NCBI RefSeq assembly: GCF_012027555.1
Contig: NZ_SNUQ01000002.1
Coordinates: forward strand, 186,001-250,000
Length of the DNA stretch: 64,000 nt
Source of the DNA: Thermococcus sp. CX2
Lineage (GTDB): Archaea > Methanobacteriota_B > Thermococci > Thermococcales > Thermococcaceae
Direction: 5' to 3'
Both the position numbers and the translations under genes were made by a program. This document shows positions 39,585-48,759 of the stretch, in pieces. Below the pieces are notes generated by a model. It was not told the origin of the DNA. It was given only the letters and a program-made list of their open reading frames with translations, and did not search any database. Position 1 is the stretch's first letter; the number at the start of each line of letters is the position of its first letter.

Positions 39585-40838
39585 ATGCGGAAGAACCTGC
39601 TGGGCTACCTCCTCTGGGCAATCCTCATGGGAACACTCTTCCTCGCCCCAGGGATGGTTAGCTTAGCTGTGATTCCGCTCACAGTTTTGGCCATTGCAAT
39701 GCTCATAGACCCCCCGAGCGGCGTCTCGGTCAGGAGGAGAATCTCGAAGCGGGAGGTAAGAACTGGAGAAGAGGTCGAGATAAGCGTCGAGGTGATGGTC
39801 GAGAGAGGGGTGGGCATAGTAGTCGTCAGGGACCCGCTCCCCAAAAACGTCGCCTTGACCGATGGGAGCAACGTGGGAGTCTTCTTCAAGGGGCTCAAGC
39901 CGCTGAAGGTGAGCTACTCCTACAGGATAAAGCCCATACTGAGGGGCTTCTACAACCTCCCAAAGAGTGAGGTAACGACGAGGAACCCCCTCGGGGTGCG
40001 CTACCTATGGGGCGTTTACGGTGAGGAGCTTCGCCTTAGGGCCGTTCCAAAGGTCCTCGGGAACATACCCATATCTGAAACAAGGCGGAGCGTCAAGATA
40101 AGCGTCCCGGAGACGAGCTTCTCCATCAGGGGGCCGATTTCGACGGACTTCAAGGAGATAAGAAAATACCAAACGGGGGATCCGATGAAGCTGATAAACT
40201 GGAAGGCCACCGCGAGGACTAATCAGGTGCTCGTGAACGAGTTCGAAAGGGAGGGCAAGAAGGCGATACTCTTCATCGTGGACGCGAGCGACTTAATGAA
40301 GGTTGGCACGGAGAGCGAGAGCCCCTACGAGCACGCCATGAGCCTCGTCGCGTCCATGGCGTACCGCTTCCTCAAGAAAGACTACCACGTCGGCCTCTAC
40401 CTCCTGGGAGCGCGGAAGTTCCTACCACCAGCAACGGGGCCGAAACAGCTTCACAAAATTGTGAAAACAATGATGGACTTCGAGAGGGTTCACACTGGGG
40501 AGGAGAACTTCTGCGATGCCGTGGAGAGGCTCAAGAGGATACTCCTCCAGTACACACCGCTGGTGATCCACGTCTCCAACATCCTGGAGAACAACAAGGC
40601 CGGCGTTAAGAAGGGGGCTGTGATGCTGAGGAACCTCCACAAGGGCCGGATTCGACCTGTGATAATCGATGTCTCCGTCTACCCAATCCTTGACCCCCAG
40701 ACGGGAGTTCTGCTCGAGATGGAGAAGAGGGCGATAGTAAGGGAGCTAGAGGGTATCGGAGCCTACGTGGTGAGGTGGCTGCCCGGTGAAGAGGACGTGA
40801 GCGTGATTCTGAGCAAACTGCTGGGTGAGATAAGATGA
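39585..40838 (+). CDS. DUF58 domain protein
   Basis: 417 residues. Two N-terminal transmembrane helices (about 5-45), a beta domain (T-R-N-P-L-G-V-R-Y) and the DUF58 motif I-R-K-Y-Q-T-G-D-P-M-K-L-I-N-W-K-A-T-A-R, followed by a VWA-like part with I-V-D-A-S-D-L-M. DUF58 proteins pair with MoxR ATPases. GTGAGTGAT precedes the ATG at 39585, inside the moxR tail. Confidence 0.9.
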   Translation: MRKNLLGYLLWAILMGTLFLAPGMVSLAVIPLTVLAIAMLIDPPSGVSVRRRISKREVRTGEEVEISVEVMVERGVGIVVVRDPLPKNVALTDGSNVGVFFKGLKPLKVSYSYRIKPILRGFYNLPKSEVTTRNPLGVRYLWGVYGEELRLRAVPKVLGNIPISETRRSVKISVPETSFSIRGPISTDFKEIRKYQTGDPMKLINWKATARTNQVLVNEFEREGKKAILFIVDASDLMKVGTESESPYEHAMSLVASMAYRFLKKDYHVGLYLLGARKFLPPATGPKQLHKIVKTMMDFERVHTGEENFCDAVERLKRILLQYTPLVIHVSNILENNKAGVKKGAVMLRNLHKGRIRPVIIDVSVYPILDPQTGVLLEMEKRAIVRELEGIGAYVVRWLPGEEDVSVILSKLLGEIR

Positions 40839-41686
40839 AACCCGGAACCATCTTTATCCTCCTCAAGCTGATCATAGCACTGCCCGTGATAGTCCTTCTC
40901 GCGTTGGCCTACTCGAGCCTGTTTCCAGCCGGGAACTGGTACGTCGTCTTCGCCTCGATAATCTTAATACTCCTTGGAATGCTGCTCTCCACTGGCTCGG
41001 CTGGCAGGGTCATCTCGCTGGCGATGGTTCTCTACACAGTTCCCTACGCCATAGGCGCCTCCCAGTTCATCCCCATAGCGTTCCCAGAGACCTACAGGCA
41101 GGTCGGGGAGAGGATACTCACCAGCCCATACTTCTCAAACTTCGGGCTCTCCTCCCTGTTCCTCCTTATGGGGCTCAGCCTGATGACGGACTACGTAGAG
41201 GGCGCGGAGGAGTGGGAGAAAGTTTTGGCAGGACTGGGAAAAAAGAGGGTGGGTCTTAAAACCCTCGCCTACAGTCTCACCGTTCTTTCTATGGCCTTCA
41301 TCCTTTCTTGGGGACTCCTGAGCCTCGGAGAAAGACTCCCGCTCAGGATGGGGGGAATCGTCCTGCCGGTAATCCTGTTTGCCGTTGGAATGGCAGTTGC
41401 CTACGGCTCCATCGTAAGCGGAAAGTACAAGAAAATCGTGCTCGCCGTGGAGGTCAAGCCCCAAGGCGGGGGAGAGGTGATAGTTCAGACGAGGGAAGGG
41501 GAGAAGAGGTTCCCCATAAGCCCATCGGCCGCTTTCGAGTGGGAAATGGTAAGGTTTGAGACCGAGCTGATGGAGAGACCACTCGGTGTTTTTCTGAAGA
41601 GGGAAGAGAGAAGGAAGCGTCTGGCTCCGCTGATAGAGAACGTCGATGGAGAGACCCTCTTCCTCCTCTACCGCGAGGAAGGTTAA
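40835..41686 (+). CDS. membrane protein, last gene of the MoxR cluster
   Basis: 283 residues with six to seven predicted transmembrane helices in the first 190 residues and a charged C-terminal domain (V-I-V-Q-T-R-E-G-E-K-R-F). ATG overlaps the DUF58 gene stop by four bases. Unrecognised beyond membrane nature; position suggests part of the same envelope complex. Confidence 0.62.
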   Translation: MKPGTIFILLKLIIALPVIVLLALAYSSLFPAGNWYVVFASIILILLGMLLSTGSAGRVISLAMVLYTVPYAIGASQFIPIAFPETYRQVGERILTSPYFSNFGLSSLFLLMGLSLMTDYVEGAEEWEKVLAGLGKKRVGLKTLAYSLTVLSMAFILSWGLLSLGERLPLRMGGIVLPVILFAVGMAVAYGSIVSGKYKKIVLAVEVKPQGGGEVIVQTREGEKRFPISPSAAFEWEMVRFETELMERPLGVFLKREERRKRLAPLIENVDGETLFLLYREEG

Positions 41687-41721
41687 TATAATCAAACGCG
41701 GAGATGCTAACGGTGAGAGTC

Positions 41722-42285
41722 ATGAGTGAGAAGCTTCCCAAGGACTTAACAGAGCATCTGCATCCCAACGAGGAAGTTCTCTACGCAGTTAAAAAGAAGC
41801 TCGGCATCGAAAAGCCAAAGTGGCTCGTTGTGACGACCCACAGGATAATCTACTTCGACGAAAAGATACTCGGGAGGTACGAGATGAAAGCCATCCCCTA
41901 CGAGAAGCTCGAGGAGGTCTACGTCAAGATAGGAAAGATGTATGCCGAGTTCGTCATAAAGGATGAGAGCGGTGACGTCATAAAACTGGACAAGATGGAC
42001 AAAGAGAAGAGCAAGAAAGCAGTAGAGGCTATAAGGGACGCCCTCAATGCGATAGCCGTTGAGCCCGTCAGCATAGAGAAGAAGAAGCACCTGATGAGCA
42101 AGGAGTTGTGGATACACAAACCAAAGGAGACCGTGAGCAGATCCCTCAGGATAGCCACCCAGGGCACGGCAGCAAAAGAGGATCCGCTGGAGAAGCTCAA
42201 GAAGTTAAAGGAGCTTTACGATATGGGCGTCATAACACAGGAGGAATACGAGGAGAAAAGGAGAAAGCTCTTGGAACAGATTTAG
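41722..42285 (+). CDS. PH-like domain plus SHOCT protein
   Basis: 187 residues. The N-terminal half (about 15-120: L-V-V-T-T-H-R-I-I-Y-F, I-P-Y-E-K-L-E-E-V) resembles a bacterial PH domain. The end (D-P-L-E-K-L-K-K-L-K-E-L-Y-D-M-G-V-I-T) is a SHOCT motif. GGTGA lies five bases before the ATG at 41722. It follows the MoxR cluster by 35 bases and may be a membrane-associated adaptor. Confidence 0.72.
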   Translation: MSEKLPKDLTEHLHPNEEVLYAVKKKLGIEKPKWLVVTTHRIIYFDEKILGRYEMKAIPYEKLEEVYVKIGKMYAEFVIKDESGDVIKLDKMDKEKSKKAVEAIRDALNAIAVEPVSIEKKKHLMSKELWIHKPKETVSRSLRIATQGTAAKEDPLEKLKKLKELYDMGVITQEEYEEKRRKLLEQI

Positions 42286-42335
42286 GGGCCGATCCCAACA
42301 CTTCCTTTTATTAATGCATAACAGTGGAAGAAAAA

Positions 42336-44495
42336 TCAAAATCGGCCCTTCCTCAAAATCAAGAATGCCAGGGTAAGCCCAACCGCGAGAATCCCCGCAT
42401 AAGAAATCCAACTTGAAGATTCGCATGGTGGTTCGGGGGACGTTGAAATAGGTGTTTCCGTGGGAGTGCTCACTGGCGGCTCCGAATTGAGGAGGGTCGT
42501 CAGGCCAGCTTTTCCGTAGAGGGTAACGTTAAGGGGCTCGAGTTCGCCCCATGGAAGACCGCGGTAGAGCTCGACTGAAAAGACCGTGCCGTTTGGAAGT
42601 GGGACAACGGTGAAGTAATAGCCCGTGCTCGATTTGATGAGATACCTCGGTTCCGCCAACTCCGGAAGGTCTCCATCGAGCCAGAGCCCGCCCGTCAGGT
42701 TGCTCCCGTTCACCACCACCAGCGCAGGAATCTCGTTTCCGGAGTAATAGCGGAGCTTAACCCTATTGCTATCCTTTCCGTCCACCTCAACGTAAACGGG
42801 AACCCAAGCATCGCTGGTCTTCAGCCTCGGGACTTCTACAAGTATCTGACTCCAGTTCCATGAGATTATCTTAGCCTTCTCGCCGCCAATGAAGACGGCT
42901 CCGCTCTTCCCAAAACCGGCGCCAGCTATGAGAATCTTCTGGCCGGGCTGGGCTATGTAGGGCGTAACCGAGCCGATGAGGGGTTCGTCCTGATCGCCCT
43001 CAACGTGGAACACGTAGAAGGAGTTCCTCGGGAGAGTTAAGAGGGCCTTTCCGCTATTCACGACCATATCGACCCCGTAGAGTGCGTCGCGATAGGTCCC
43101 GTCGCTCCAGTTAAGGGAGAGCGTAAGGTTCTTCTCTGGCCCCTTGTTCAAGACCACGAGGAGCCTGTGGGAGCCGAAGGCTCTCTCAAAGGCCCAGACG
43201 TTGTAGTCGGCGTAGATGGTTCTAAAATCGCCGAAGGCTAAAGCGTCGTTGGTCTTTCTAAGGGCGGCGAGGGTTCTTATTATCCGGGCCGCCTCCGTGG
43301 TGTTGTTGAAGACCATCATGGGCCTGTTGTAGGGGTCGCCCTTTCCGTCCCTGCTAACCAGATAGCTCTCGTCACCGTAGTAGATGACCGGAATGCCGGG
43401 AAGGGTCATCGTCAGTGCGAGGGCCATGTGGTAGCGATCCAAACGATAGTTCTCGTTGAGGAACCTCACGAGGTCATGGCTGTCGAGGAAGTTGACAGCT
43501 TTGTTCGGATAGACAAAAAGGGAGTAGTAGTCCTCCAGCTCATTAGCGAGGTTCTTCATGCTCCCGCCGTAGGCGAAGGTTCTCACGACATCATTCCTTA
43601 TCGGGATGCTGAGCAGCGGAGTCACGTTGGAGTACTGGTAGAAGTAGTACATATCGTCGGTTTTCTGGGGGCTGAGGGAGTAGTATTCGCCGTAGATGAA
43701 GAGCGGCTCCTCCGAGCTCGAATACAGGTCAAGGTAAAAGTCCTCCAACCAGCCCAGCTCCATGTGCTTGACGGCGTCTATTCTGAAGCCGCAGGCGCCG
43801 GCTTCAACGAAGAGCCTTGCACCCTCCTTCAGGTAGGAATCGACCCAGGGGTTGAGCTGATTGAAGTCAGCCAAGCCGAACAGATTGGCGTACTTGAGCT
43901 GAAAGCCAAACCACTCATTTATGTCGCCGTTGTGGCGGTAGATGAGCTCCCTGCTCCCGGTGTAAGGATTCACTGTTGCGTTCTTGCCGTCATAATAGTA
44001 GTTCGTCACGAAGGTGCCGTTGTCGTAGAGGGAGCCAAATTCACCGTCCGTTGCGGGATTCGAGTGGTTGGGGACATAGTCAACGACGATGCAGATTCCC
44101 CTCTTTCTGGCCTCTTCCACGAGGCGCTTAAAGGTCTCCCAGGTCCCGAAGTGCTCTTCTATGCGCTTGTAATCGCGCGTCCAGTAGCCGTGGTAGGGGG
44201 CGCTGCCAGAGGCCATCCTGTTGATGTTGTCGTTCACCGGCGAGAGCCATATCATGGAGACGCCGAGGCTCTGGATGTAGTCGAGCTTCTCGATGAGGCC
44301 CTCCAGGTCACCGCCCCAGTAGAGGCGGTAGTTCGTGTGTGTTGGGTCGTAGAAAGGCCCGTTGTTGCTCTGGTTTCCATCGTAAAAGCGGTCGACCATG
44401 ACCTGATAAATGACGCCTCGTTCTGGAACCTGATATGCCGCAACCGAGGATGAGAAGAGCAGGATAACGAAGACCAGCGCAATAGCTTGCTTCAT
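42336..44495 (-). CDS. secreted cyclodextrin glucanotransferase (GH13)
   Basis: 719 residues. Signal peptide (about 1-20), GH13 barrel with D-Y-V-P-N-H-S, G-F-R-I-D-A-V-K-H (nucleophile Asp), general-acid region Y-G-E-Y-Y and F-L-D-S-H-D, then an IPT/TIG-like domain, a starch-binding-like domain, a Pro/Thr/Ser linker and a C-terminal transmembrane anchor with K-G-R-F. It strongly resembles the Thermococcus cyclodextrin glucanotransferase that starts starch uptake as cyclodextrins. ATG codons at 44498 and 44495; 44495 is better spaced from GGTGAT. TGM operator overlaps the start. Confidence 0.88.
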   Translation of the reverse strand: MKQAIALVFVILLFSSSVAAYQVPERGVIYQVMVDRFYDGNQSNNGPFYDPTHTNYRLYWGGDLEGLIEKLDYIQSLGVSMIWLSPVNDNINRMASGSAPYHGYWTRDYKRIEEHFGTWETFKRLVEEARKRGICIVVDYVPNHSNPATDGEFGSLYDNGTFVTNYYYDGKNATVNPYTGSRELIYRHNGDINEWFGFQLKYANLFGLADFNQLNPWVDSYLKEGARLFVEAGACGFRIDAVKHMELGWLEDFYLDLYSSSEEPLFIYGEYYSLSPQKTDDMYYFYQYSNVTPLLSIPIRNDVVRTFAYGGSMKNLANELEDYYSLFVYPNKAVNFLDSHDLVRFLNENYRLDRYHMALALTMTLPGIPVIYYGDESYLVSRDGKGDPYNRPMMVFNNTTEAARIIRTLAALRKTNDALAFGDFRTIYADYNVWAFERAFGSHRLLVVLNKGPEKNLTLSLNWSDGTYRDALYGVDMVVNSGKALLTLPRNSFYVFHVEGDQDEPLIGSVTPYIAQPGQKILIAGAGFGKSGAVFIGGEKAKIISWNWSQILVEVPRLKTSDAWVPVYVEVDGKDSNRVKLRYYSGNEIPALVVVNGSNLTGGLWLDGDLPELAEPRYLIKSSTGYYFTVVPLPNGTVFSVELYRGLPWGELEPLNVTLYGKAGLTTLLNSEPPVSTPTETPISTSPEPPCESSSWISYAGILAVGLTLAFLILRKGRF

Positions 44496-44497
44496 CA

Positions 44498-44514
44498 TAT
44501 CACCAGAAGTGATA
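44498..44514 (-). promoter_or_regulatory. TGM operator (TATCAC-N5-GTGATA)
   Basis: TATCAC-CAGAA-GTGATA is a perfect match to the Thermococcales glycolytic motif bound by Tgr (TrmBL1). It lies downstream of the likely TATA box (CTTTTTAAG, near 44531-44541) and at the ribosome site, the position at which Tgr represses. So the glucanotransferase should be induced by maltodextrin. Confidence 0.85.
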
Positions 44515-44537
44515 AGAAGAGAGGCACTTAAAAAGGT

Positions 44538-45200
44538 TCACATCCCCGCTACGTCCCGGAAGCGCAATGAGGCGTTTGAACCCAGGATATCACTACTGGC
44601 CGACTTGACAACCCTGAGCCAATACTTGTCCTCTTCCACATCCCAGCGGAGGACGGTACTCGACACCTCCTCGAGAAGGCTCAAAAGCTCTGGAACGTAC
44701 TCCTCCATCACATCCCTGTTCATGAAGTACAGGGCAATACGGCTCTTTTTTCCTACGAACGTTGAGACATTGCGGATAAGCCTGATAGCCTCCTTTCTTT
44801 CAAGGGTCAGGAAAAGCTTGTACAGACCCAAGACTGGATTGCATACGACATCCCCTGAGATGACTCCCTCATACACCTTACCGTAATACTTGAAATCCAA
44901 GGAGTACTTGTCCACCTCAACCCTTCCCCGTATATTTCCAATCTGCCTGGTTCCACCGATTTTTATTATGGGAAACTCAAGAACGGCCTCCGTTGAGAGG
45001 CCCGTAAGCTCCAACCTGGCGACATATTCACTCAACGTGTCGGAAATATCATCTATGAGAATAGGAACGCCCTTTTTCGTATAATATCTGCAGGCCATGT
45101 ACAGAAGGAGCTCAGGAGAGGAGACAGAGCTGTATTCGACGAGCACAGTCTCACCAGCTTTTAGCTTGGAGAAGATTGTATCGATTCCATATCCCCCCAT
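44538..45200 (-). CDS. DUF257 family protein
   Basis: 220 residues. The sequence G-E-T-V-L-V-E-Y-S-S near the N-terminus, I-L-I-D-D-I-S-D-T-L and E-F-P-I-I-K-I-G-G match the Thermococcales DUF257 family, a RecA-like fold without a clear Walker A. Function unknown. Promoter GCTTTTATACC read leftwards lies about 45234-45244. Confidence 0.78.
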   Translation of the reverse strand: MGGYGIDTIFSKLKAGETVLVEYSSVSSPELLLYMACRYYTKKGVPILIDDISDTLSEYVARLELTGLSTEAVLEFPIIKIGGTRQIGNIRGRVEVDKYSLDFKYYGKVYEGVISGDVVCNPVLGLYKLFLTLERKEAIRLIRNVSTFVGKKSRIALYFMNRDVMEEYVPELLSLLEEVSSTVLRWDVEEDKYWLRVVKSASSDILGSNASLRFRDVAGM

Positions 45201-45264
45201 GACCTACCACCTTAGTATGACATTCGACATCGAGGTATAAAAGCTTACCGTGATATGAGAATTT

Positions 45265-46560
45265 TTACACTATTTTACCAATTCCCAGAATTCTCGGGGA
45301 GTAGAACGAGCCAACTCTCTCAAATTCCTTTCCGACGGCCACCACCGAGTTGAACAGCTCGAAGACGTTGCCCACGAGCATGTTGTCCTTGAAGGGCCTG
45401 ACCTCGCCATCCTTTACCACGTAACCCAGCTCAACCGTGAGGGAAAAATCGCCGCTTATCGGGTTCGCCGTGTGCTCGCCAAAGACCTTCTTGACGACAA
45501 CTCCCTCGAAGTCGTCGAGGCTCTCCTCTCCAGGTTCAACCACGACGTTGCTCGTCCCGACGTGGGGCACCGTCCTGAAGTCCCTCACCGCGTTGCCCGT
45601 GCTCTCAATTCCCAGAAGTCTGGCATACGTCTCGTCCAGCAGGAAGCCCTTCAACGTGCCCCTCTCCACGAGGACGGTTTTCTTTCCAGGGTTTCCCTCA
45701 CCGTCAAAGGGGTAGCTACCGACACCCCCATCGACGGTCGCGTCATCGATTAGGGTCAATTCTTCACTTGAAACTTTCTCCCCAAGCTTGGTAAAGCGGG
45801 AGCGGCCGTAGTAGACGTTGTCGCCAAAGAGGTTCTCCAGGAAAATCCCCACAATGGCTCTAAAAGCCTGGGGTTCAAGGAGAAGTTCACCCTTGTAGGG
45901 AAGTAGCTTTTCCGCCATATAATTCAGGTGCGCCTCCTCGACTGCCTTCTCAACCGCCACTTCAAGCTCCTCAAAGGGCTGGAGAGACCTGTAGGACTGG
46001 TAGTAGGAGCCGCTTCCAGTTTTTGTCCCCTTCTTCACGGCGTAGGTGCTCACGCTCATTCCCGTGCTCCTGTCCTCGAGAAAAATCCCGTTTGAGTTCG
46101 CTATCCCGTAGAAGTTCACACCAAACGCGAGGCTGCCGGAGAGCGTGTACTCCTCCCGTCCAGCCTTGAGCTCGGCCATCTTCTCCGCAAAATCCCTCGC
46201 AATCGCATGGGCATCCTCGAAAGGAATATCATCTATACGTTTGTCGTAGAGACCCTTAACCTTGGCGGGAGATTTCTCCGATGGGAACCCCCTAAAGGGA
46301 ACTTCACTGACTTTGGCCAGCTTTATCGTCCTCTTCACGAACTCCTCCAGCGTCTCTTTATCGTGGTTGAGGCCCGTTATGTAGGAAAAGCCGAGCTTCC
46401 CTCTGTAGCCAACCCTGAGACCTATTCCAGAGTGGAACTTCCTCTGGGAACGCTCCAGCCTCTCGTTCTCTATCCGGAAGGAGCCACCCCTGCCCTTCTC
46501 CCAGTAGAGCTCCCACTCGACGTTTTCCCTCTCAAGGATTCTGATGAGGCTCTCAATCAC
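45265..46560 (-). CDS. pmbA: TldD/PmbA family protein, PmbA type
   Basis: 431 residues. F-H-S-G-I-G-L-R-V-G-Y-R-G-K-L-G-F-S-Y near residue 45 and G-E-G-N-P-G-K-K-T, G-T-L-K-G-F-L-L-D belong to the family. It lacks the HExxxH of TldD, so it is the non-catalytic partner. ATG overlaps the tldD stop by four bases. The heterodimer is a metalloprotease that degrades short peptides or matures modified peptides. Confidence 0.88.
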   Translation of the reverse strand: MIESLIRILERENVEWELYWEKGRGGSFRIENERLERSQRKFHSGIGLRVGYRGKLGFSYITGLNHDKETLEEFVKRTIKLAKVSEVPFRGFPSEKSPAKVKGLYDKRIDDIPFEDAHAIARDFAEKMAELKAGREEYTLSGSLAFGVNFYGIANSNGIFLEDRSTGMSVSTYAVKKGTKTGSGSYYQSYRSLQPFEELEVAVEKAVEEAHLNYMAEKLLPYKGELLLEPQAFRAIVGIFLENLFGDNVYYGRSRFTKLGEKVSSEELTLIDDATVDGGVGSYPFDGEGNPGKKTVLVERGTLKGFLLDETYARLLGIESTGNAVRDFRTVPHVGTSNVVVEPGEESLDDFEGVVVKKVFGEHTANPISGDFSLTVELGYVVKDGEVRPFKDNMLVGNVFELFNSVVAVGKEFERVGSFYSPRILGIGKIV

Positions 46561-47918
46561 AGCAATCCCCCCACTACGGCTCTTGTGAGGACGTGAGGCC
46601 CGCCATCATCGACGGGAACCCACTGGCCCTTTCCGCAGTACCCTGGGAACTCGATGGCGAGGTCTTTTCCGATGGCCCTGATGCTCCTCAGCACATCGAG
46701 GATTTTGCCTGACAGCGCAACGTCCCTCACCTGCTCCTTTATCTCGCCGTTCTCGATGATGTAGCCCTCCTTCGCCCCGAAGGTGAATGTGCCGTTGGCC
46801 GTGTCAACCTCTCCGCCCTTGTCGCCTATCATGTAAAGGCCCCTTTTAACCTCCGCGAGCATCTCCTCAAAAGACCAGTCTCCAGGCTCGACGTAGGTGT
46901 TGCCCATCCTCACGAGGGGCTGGTAGTTGTAACTTTGAGCTCTTCCGTGGCCGTTCGGCTTCAAATTCAGAAGCGCAGCTGTCTCCCTGTCGGTTAGGTA
47001 ATTGATCAGAACGCCGTCTTTTATTATCTCAACGCGCCTCGCCTTTATTCCCTCGTCGTCATAGATGTAGGAGCCGAACTTGCCCGGCAGAGTGGGGTCA
47101 TCTACAACTGTCAGTTCTTCAACGGCTATCCTCTCGCCGAGCTTTCCAGCGAGTATGCTCTCACCCGTCTTCACTGAATCGGCCTCGGCGGCATGACCGA
47201 GGGCCTCGTGGATGAAAACCCCAGTGAGCTCGGGGTCCATTATCACGTCGAACCCGCCCGAGGGAGGGGACTTCGCCTCGAGCAGTGAGATGGCCTTCTC
47301 GCGGACGAATGCCGTCCAGTGGGTTAAATCAATTCCCTCCATGAGCTCCCAGCCAGCAGTTCCCCCAAAGCTCTTCCAGTAGGTCTGCATGTCGCCGCCA
47401 CCTTTGGCGGTGACTGAAAAGCTCAGCCTTATTCTCGGAACGACCGTCTCTATCTCGCTCCCGAGCGAGTTGAAGTAGAGCTGCTCCTTAACCCCATCGC
47501 CGTAGGAGACGCTCCTGTTGGAGATGGAATCGCCCCTGAGGAGTGAATCAACCTCCTTAACGAGGGCGAGCTTGTCCTCTATGTCCATGTCAAGGAACGA
47601 GCGCTTCATTGGAAGCTCGGCCCTATCCTTTGTCGGATCATCGAGGTAAATCCTGGAGTCACCTTTGGAGAGCTTGGCTATCTTCATTGCCGTCTCGATG
47701 GCCTTTTCAGCCCTCTCCATGTCGTTGGCCGAGGAGAAGCCCCACGCACCGTTGAATGCTCTCACACCTATCCCAATCTCTGTGTTAACAGAAAGCTCCT
47801 CAAGCTGACCGTTCTGCATGGTTAAGTGGGAGGCGCTCACCTTGGTTATCCTAATTTCATAATATGATATACGGTAACGTCTCGCCAGTTCCTCCGCTAC
47901 TCTCACCAGCCTCTCCAT
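46557..47918 (-). CDS. tldD: TldD metalloprotease
   Basis: 453 residues. The zinc motif H-E-A-L-G-H-A-A-E-A-D (HExxxH) is intact, with Y-I-Y-D-D-E-G and G-A-K-E-G-Y-I-I-E further on. The frame is open far upstream, but GGTGAG before the ATG at 47918 and the promoter at 47948 fix the start. Operon tldD-pmbA. Confidence 0.92.
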   Translation of the reverse strand: MERLVRVAEELARRYRISYYEIRITKVSASHLTMQNGQLEELSVNTEIGIGVRAFNGAWGFSSANDMERAEKAIETAMKIAKLSKGDSRIYLDDPTKDRAELPMKRSFLDMDIEDKLALVKEVDSLLRGDSISNRSVSYGDGVKEQLYFNSLGSEIETVVPRIRLSFSVTAKGGGDMQTYWKSFGGTAGWELMEGIDLTHWTAFVREKAISLLEAKSPPSGGFDVIMDPELTGVFIHEALGHAAEADSVKTGESILAGKLGERIAVEELTVVDDPTLPGKFGSYIYDDEGIKARRVEIIKDGVLINYLTDRETAALLNLKPNGHGRAQSYNYQPLVRMGNTYVEPGDWSFEEMLAEVKRGLYMIGDKGGEVDTANGTFTFGAKEGYIIENGEIKEQVRDVALSGKILDVLRSIRAIGKDLAIEFPGYCGKGQWVPVDDGGPHVLTRAVVGGLL

Positions 47919-47947
47919 GTTCTCACCGCAGGACATAAAAGGGTTGC

Positions 47948-47956
47948 CTTTATATC
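47948..47956. promoter_or_regulatory. tldD TATA box, possibly shared
   Basis: CTTTATATC reads GATATAAAG on the minus strand and lies about 34 bases before the tldD ATG. On the plus strand the same element could drive the winged-helix gene beginning 44-50 bases away. Confidence 0.5.
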
Positions 47957-47999
47957 CCTTCCCATAGACGGATGAACCACAACGGTTTAAGTGTTGGGT

Positions 48000-48512
48000 A
48001 TGGAGCGTCGTAATGAAATCCTCCACTACATCGAGAACAGGCCCGGCGTAACCTTCAGGGAGCTGGCGAGGGAGCTGGGGATTGGCATAGGCGACCTTCA
48101 ATACCACCTCCACAGGCTGGAGAAGGAAGGCAAGGTGTTTTCAAGGAAGATAGGCAAGAAGCGCTATATATTCCCCAAAGGGTTCGAGAAGGAGTACGAG
48201 AAGCTAATCATAGCCATCTCAACGGAAACGCGAAGGAAAATCCTGCTGCTCCTCATGGAGGGACCGAAGGGGCAGAGCGAGATAGCGAAGAGGCTGAAGC
48301 TCAGCCAGCCGACGGTGAGCTACCACATGGGCGAGCTGGTAAAGCTTGGAATAGTGAGCGCTCGAAAAGAGGGAAAAAACGTGACATACACGCTCTCATA
48401 CGACCCATCCGTGATGGCGAGGGTGATAAGAGACTACCGCCCGAGCCTGTGGGAGAAGCTCGCCGACAACCTGATAGACCTGCTCACGAGCGTGGGTGAT
48501 AAAAATGATTGA
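48000..48512 (+). CDS. double winged-helix transcription regulator
   Basis: 170 residues with two wHTH units: about 1-60 (F-R-E-L-A-R-E-L-G-I-G-I-G-D-L-Q-Y-H-L) and 72-135 (Q-S-E-I-A-K-R-L-K-L-S-Q-P-T-V-S-Y-H). Resembles ArsR-like regulators. GTG at 47991 in frame is an alternative start. Divergent from tldD and overlapping the next gene by eight bases. Targets unknown; the neighbouring permease and Usp genes are candidates. Confidence 0.78.
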   Translation: MERRNEILHYIENRPGVTFRELARELGIGIGDLQYHLHRLEKEGKVFSRKIGKKRYIFPKGFEKEYEKLIIAISTETRRKILLLLMEGPKGQSEIAKRLKLSQPTVSYHMGELVKLGIVSARKEGKNVTYTLSYDPSVMARVIRDYRPSLWEKLADNLIDLLTSVGDKND

Positions 48513-48759
48513 GATGGCCCTTGCCGTTATCGGGATAGCCCTTGCCCTTGCACTGGCGGGAGTGTCGCTCATAGCCTACAAAAAGAGCCATTTGCACGCT
48601 GCTCTATACCTTATAATCGCCTTCCTCCTGCTGGCGATGAAGAAGACCCTTGAAACCCTTCACTTAGCCGCCTGGGTGGAGAGGGACGTGAGCGTGATAG
48701 TGGGGATACTGGAGGTGGCGGTGCTCTTCCTCTTCGTGCTGGCCCTCTGGAGGCGCTAG
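48505..48759 (+). CDS. small membrane protein with three helices
   Basis: 84 residues, three hydrophobic segments (about 2-22, 32-48, 62-82). ATG at 48505 lies six bases after GGGTGATA and within the end of the regulator gene, implying coupled translation. Possible membrane sensor partner of the regulator. Family not recognised. Confidence 0.65.
   Translation: MIEMALAVIGIALALALAGVSLIAYKKSHLHAALYLIIAFLLLAMKKTLETLHLAAWVERDVSVIVGILEVAVLFLFVLALWRR

Noticed and set aside
43428-44453. 341-codon plus-strand frame opposite the glucanotransferase
   Set aside because: Shadow of GC-ending codons on the opposite strand; no ribosome site and no family resemblance.
45248-45253. Second TGM site before the pmbA/DUF257 gap
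   Set aside because: Only a GTGATA half is present; no TATCAC five bases away.
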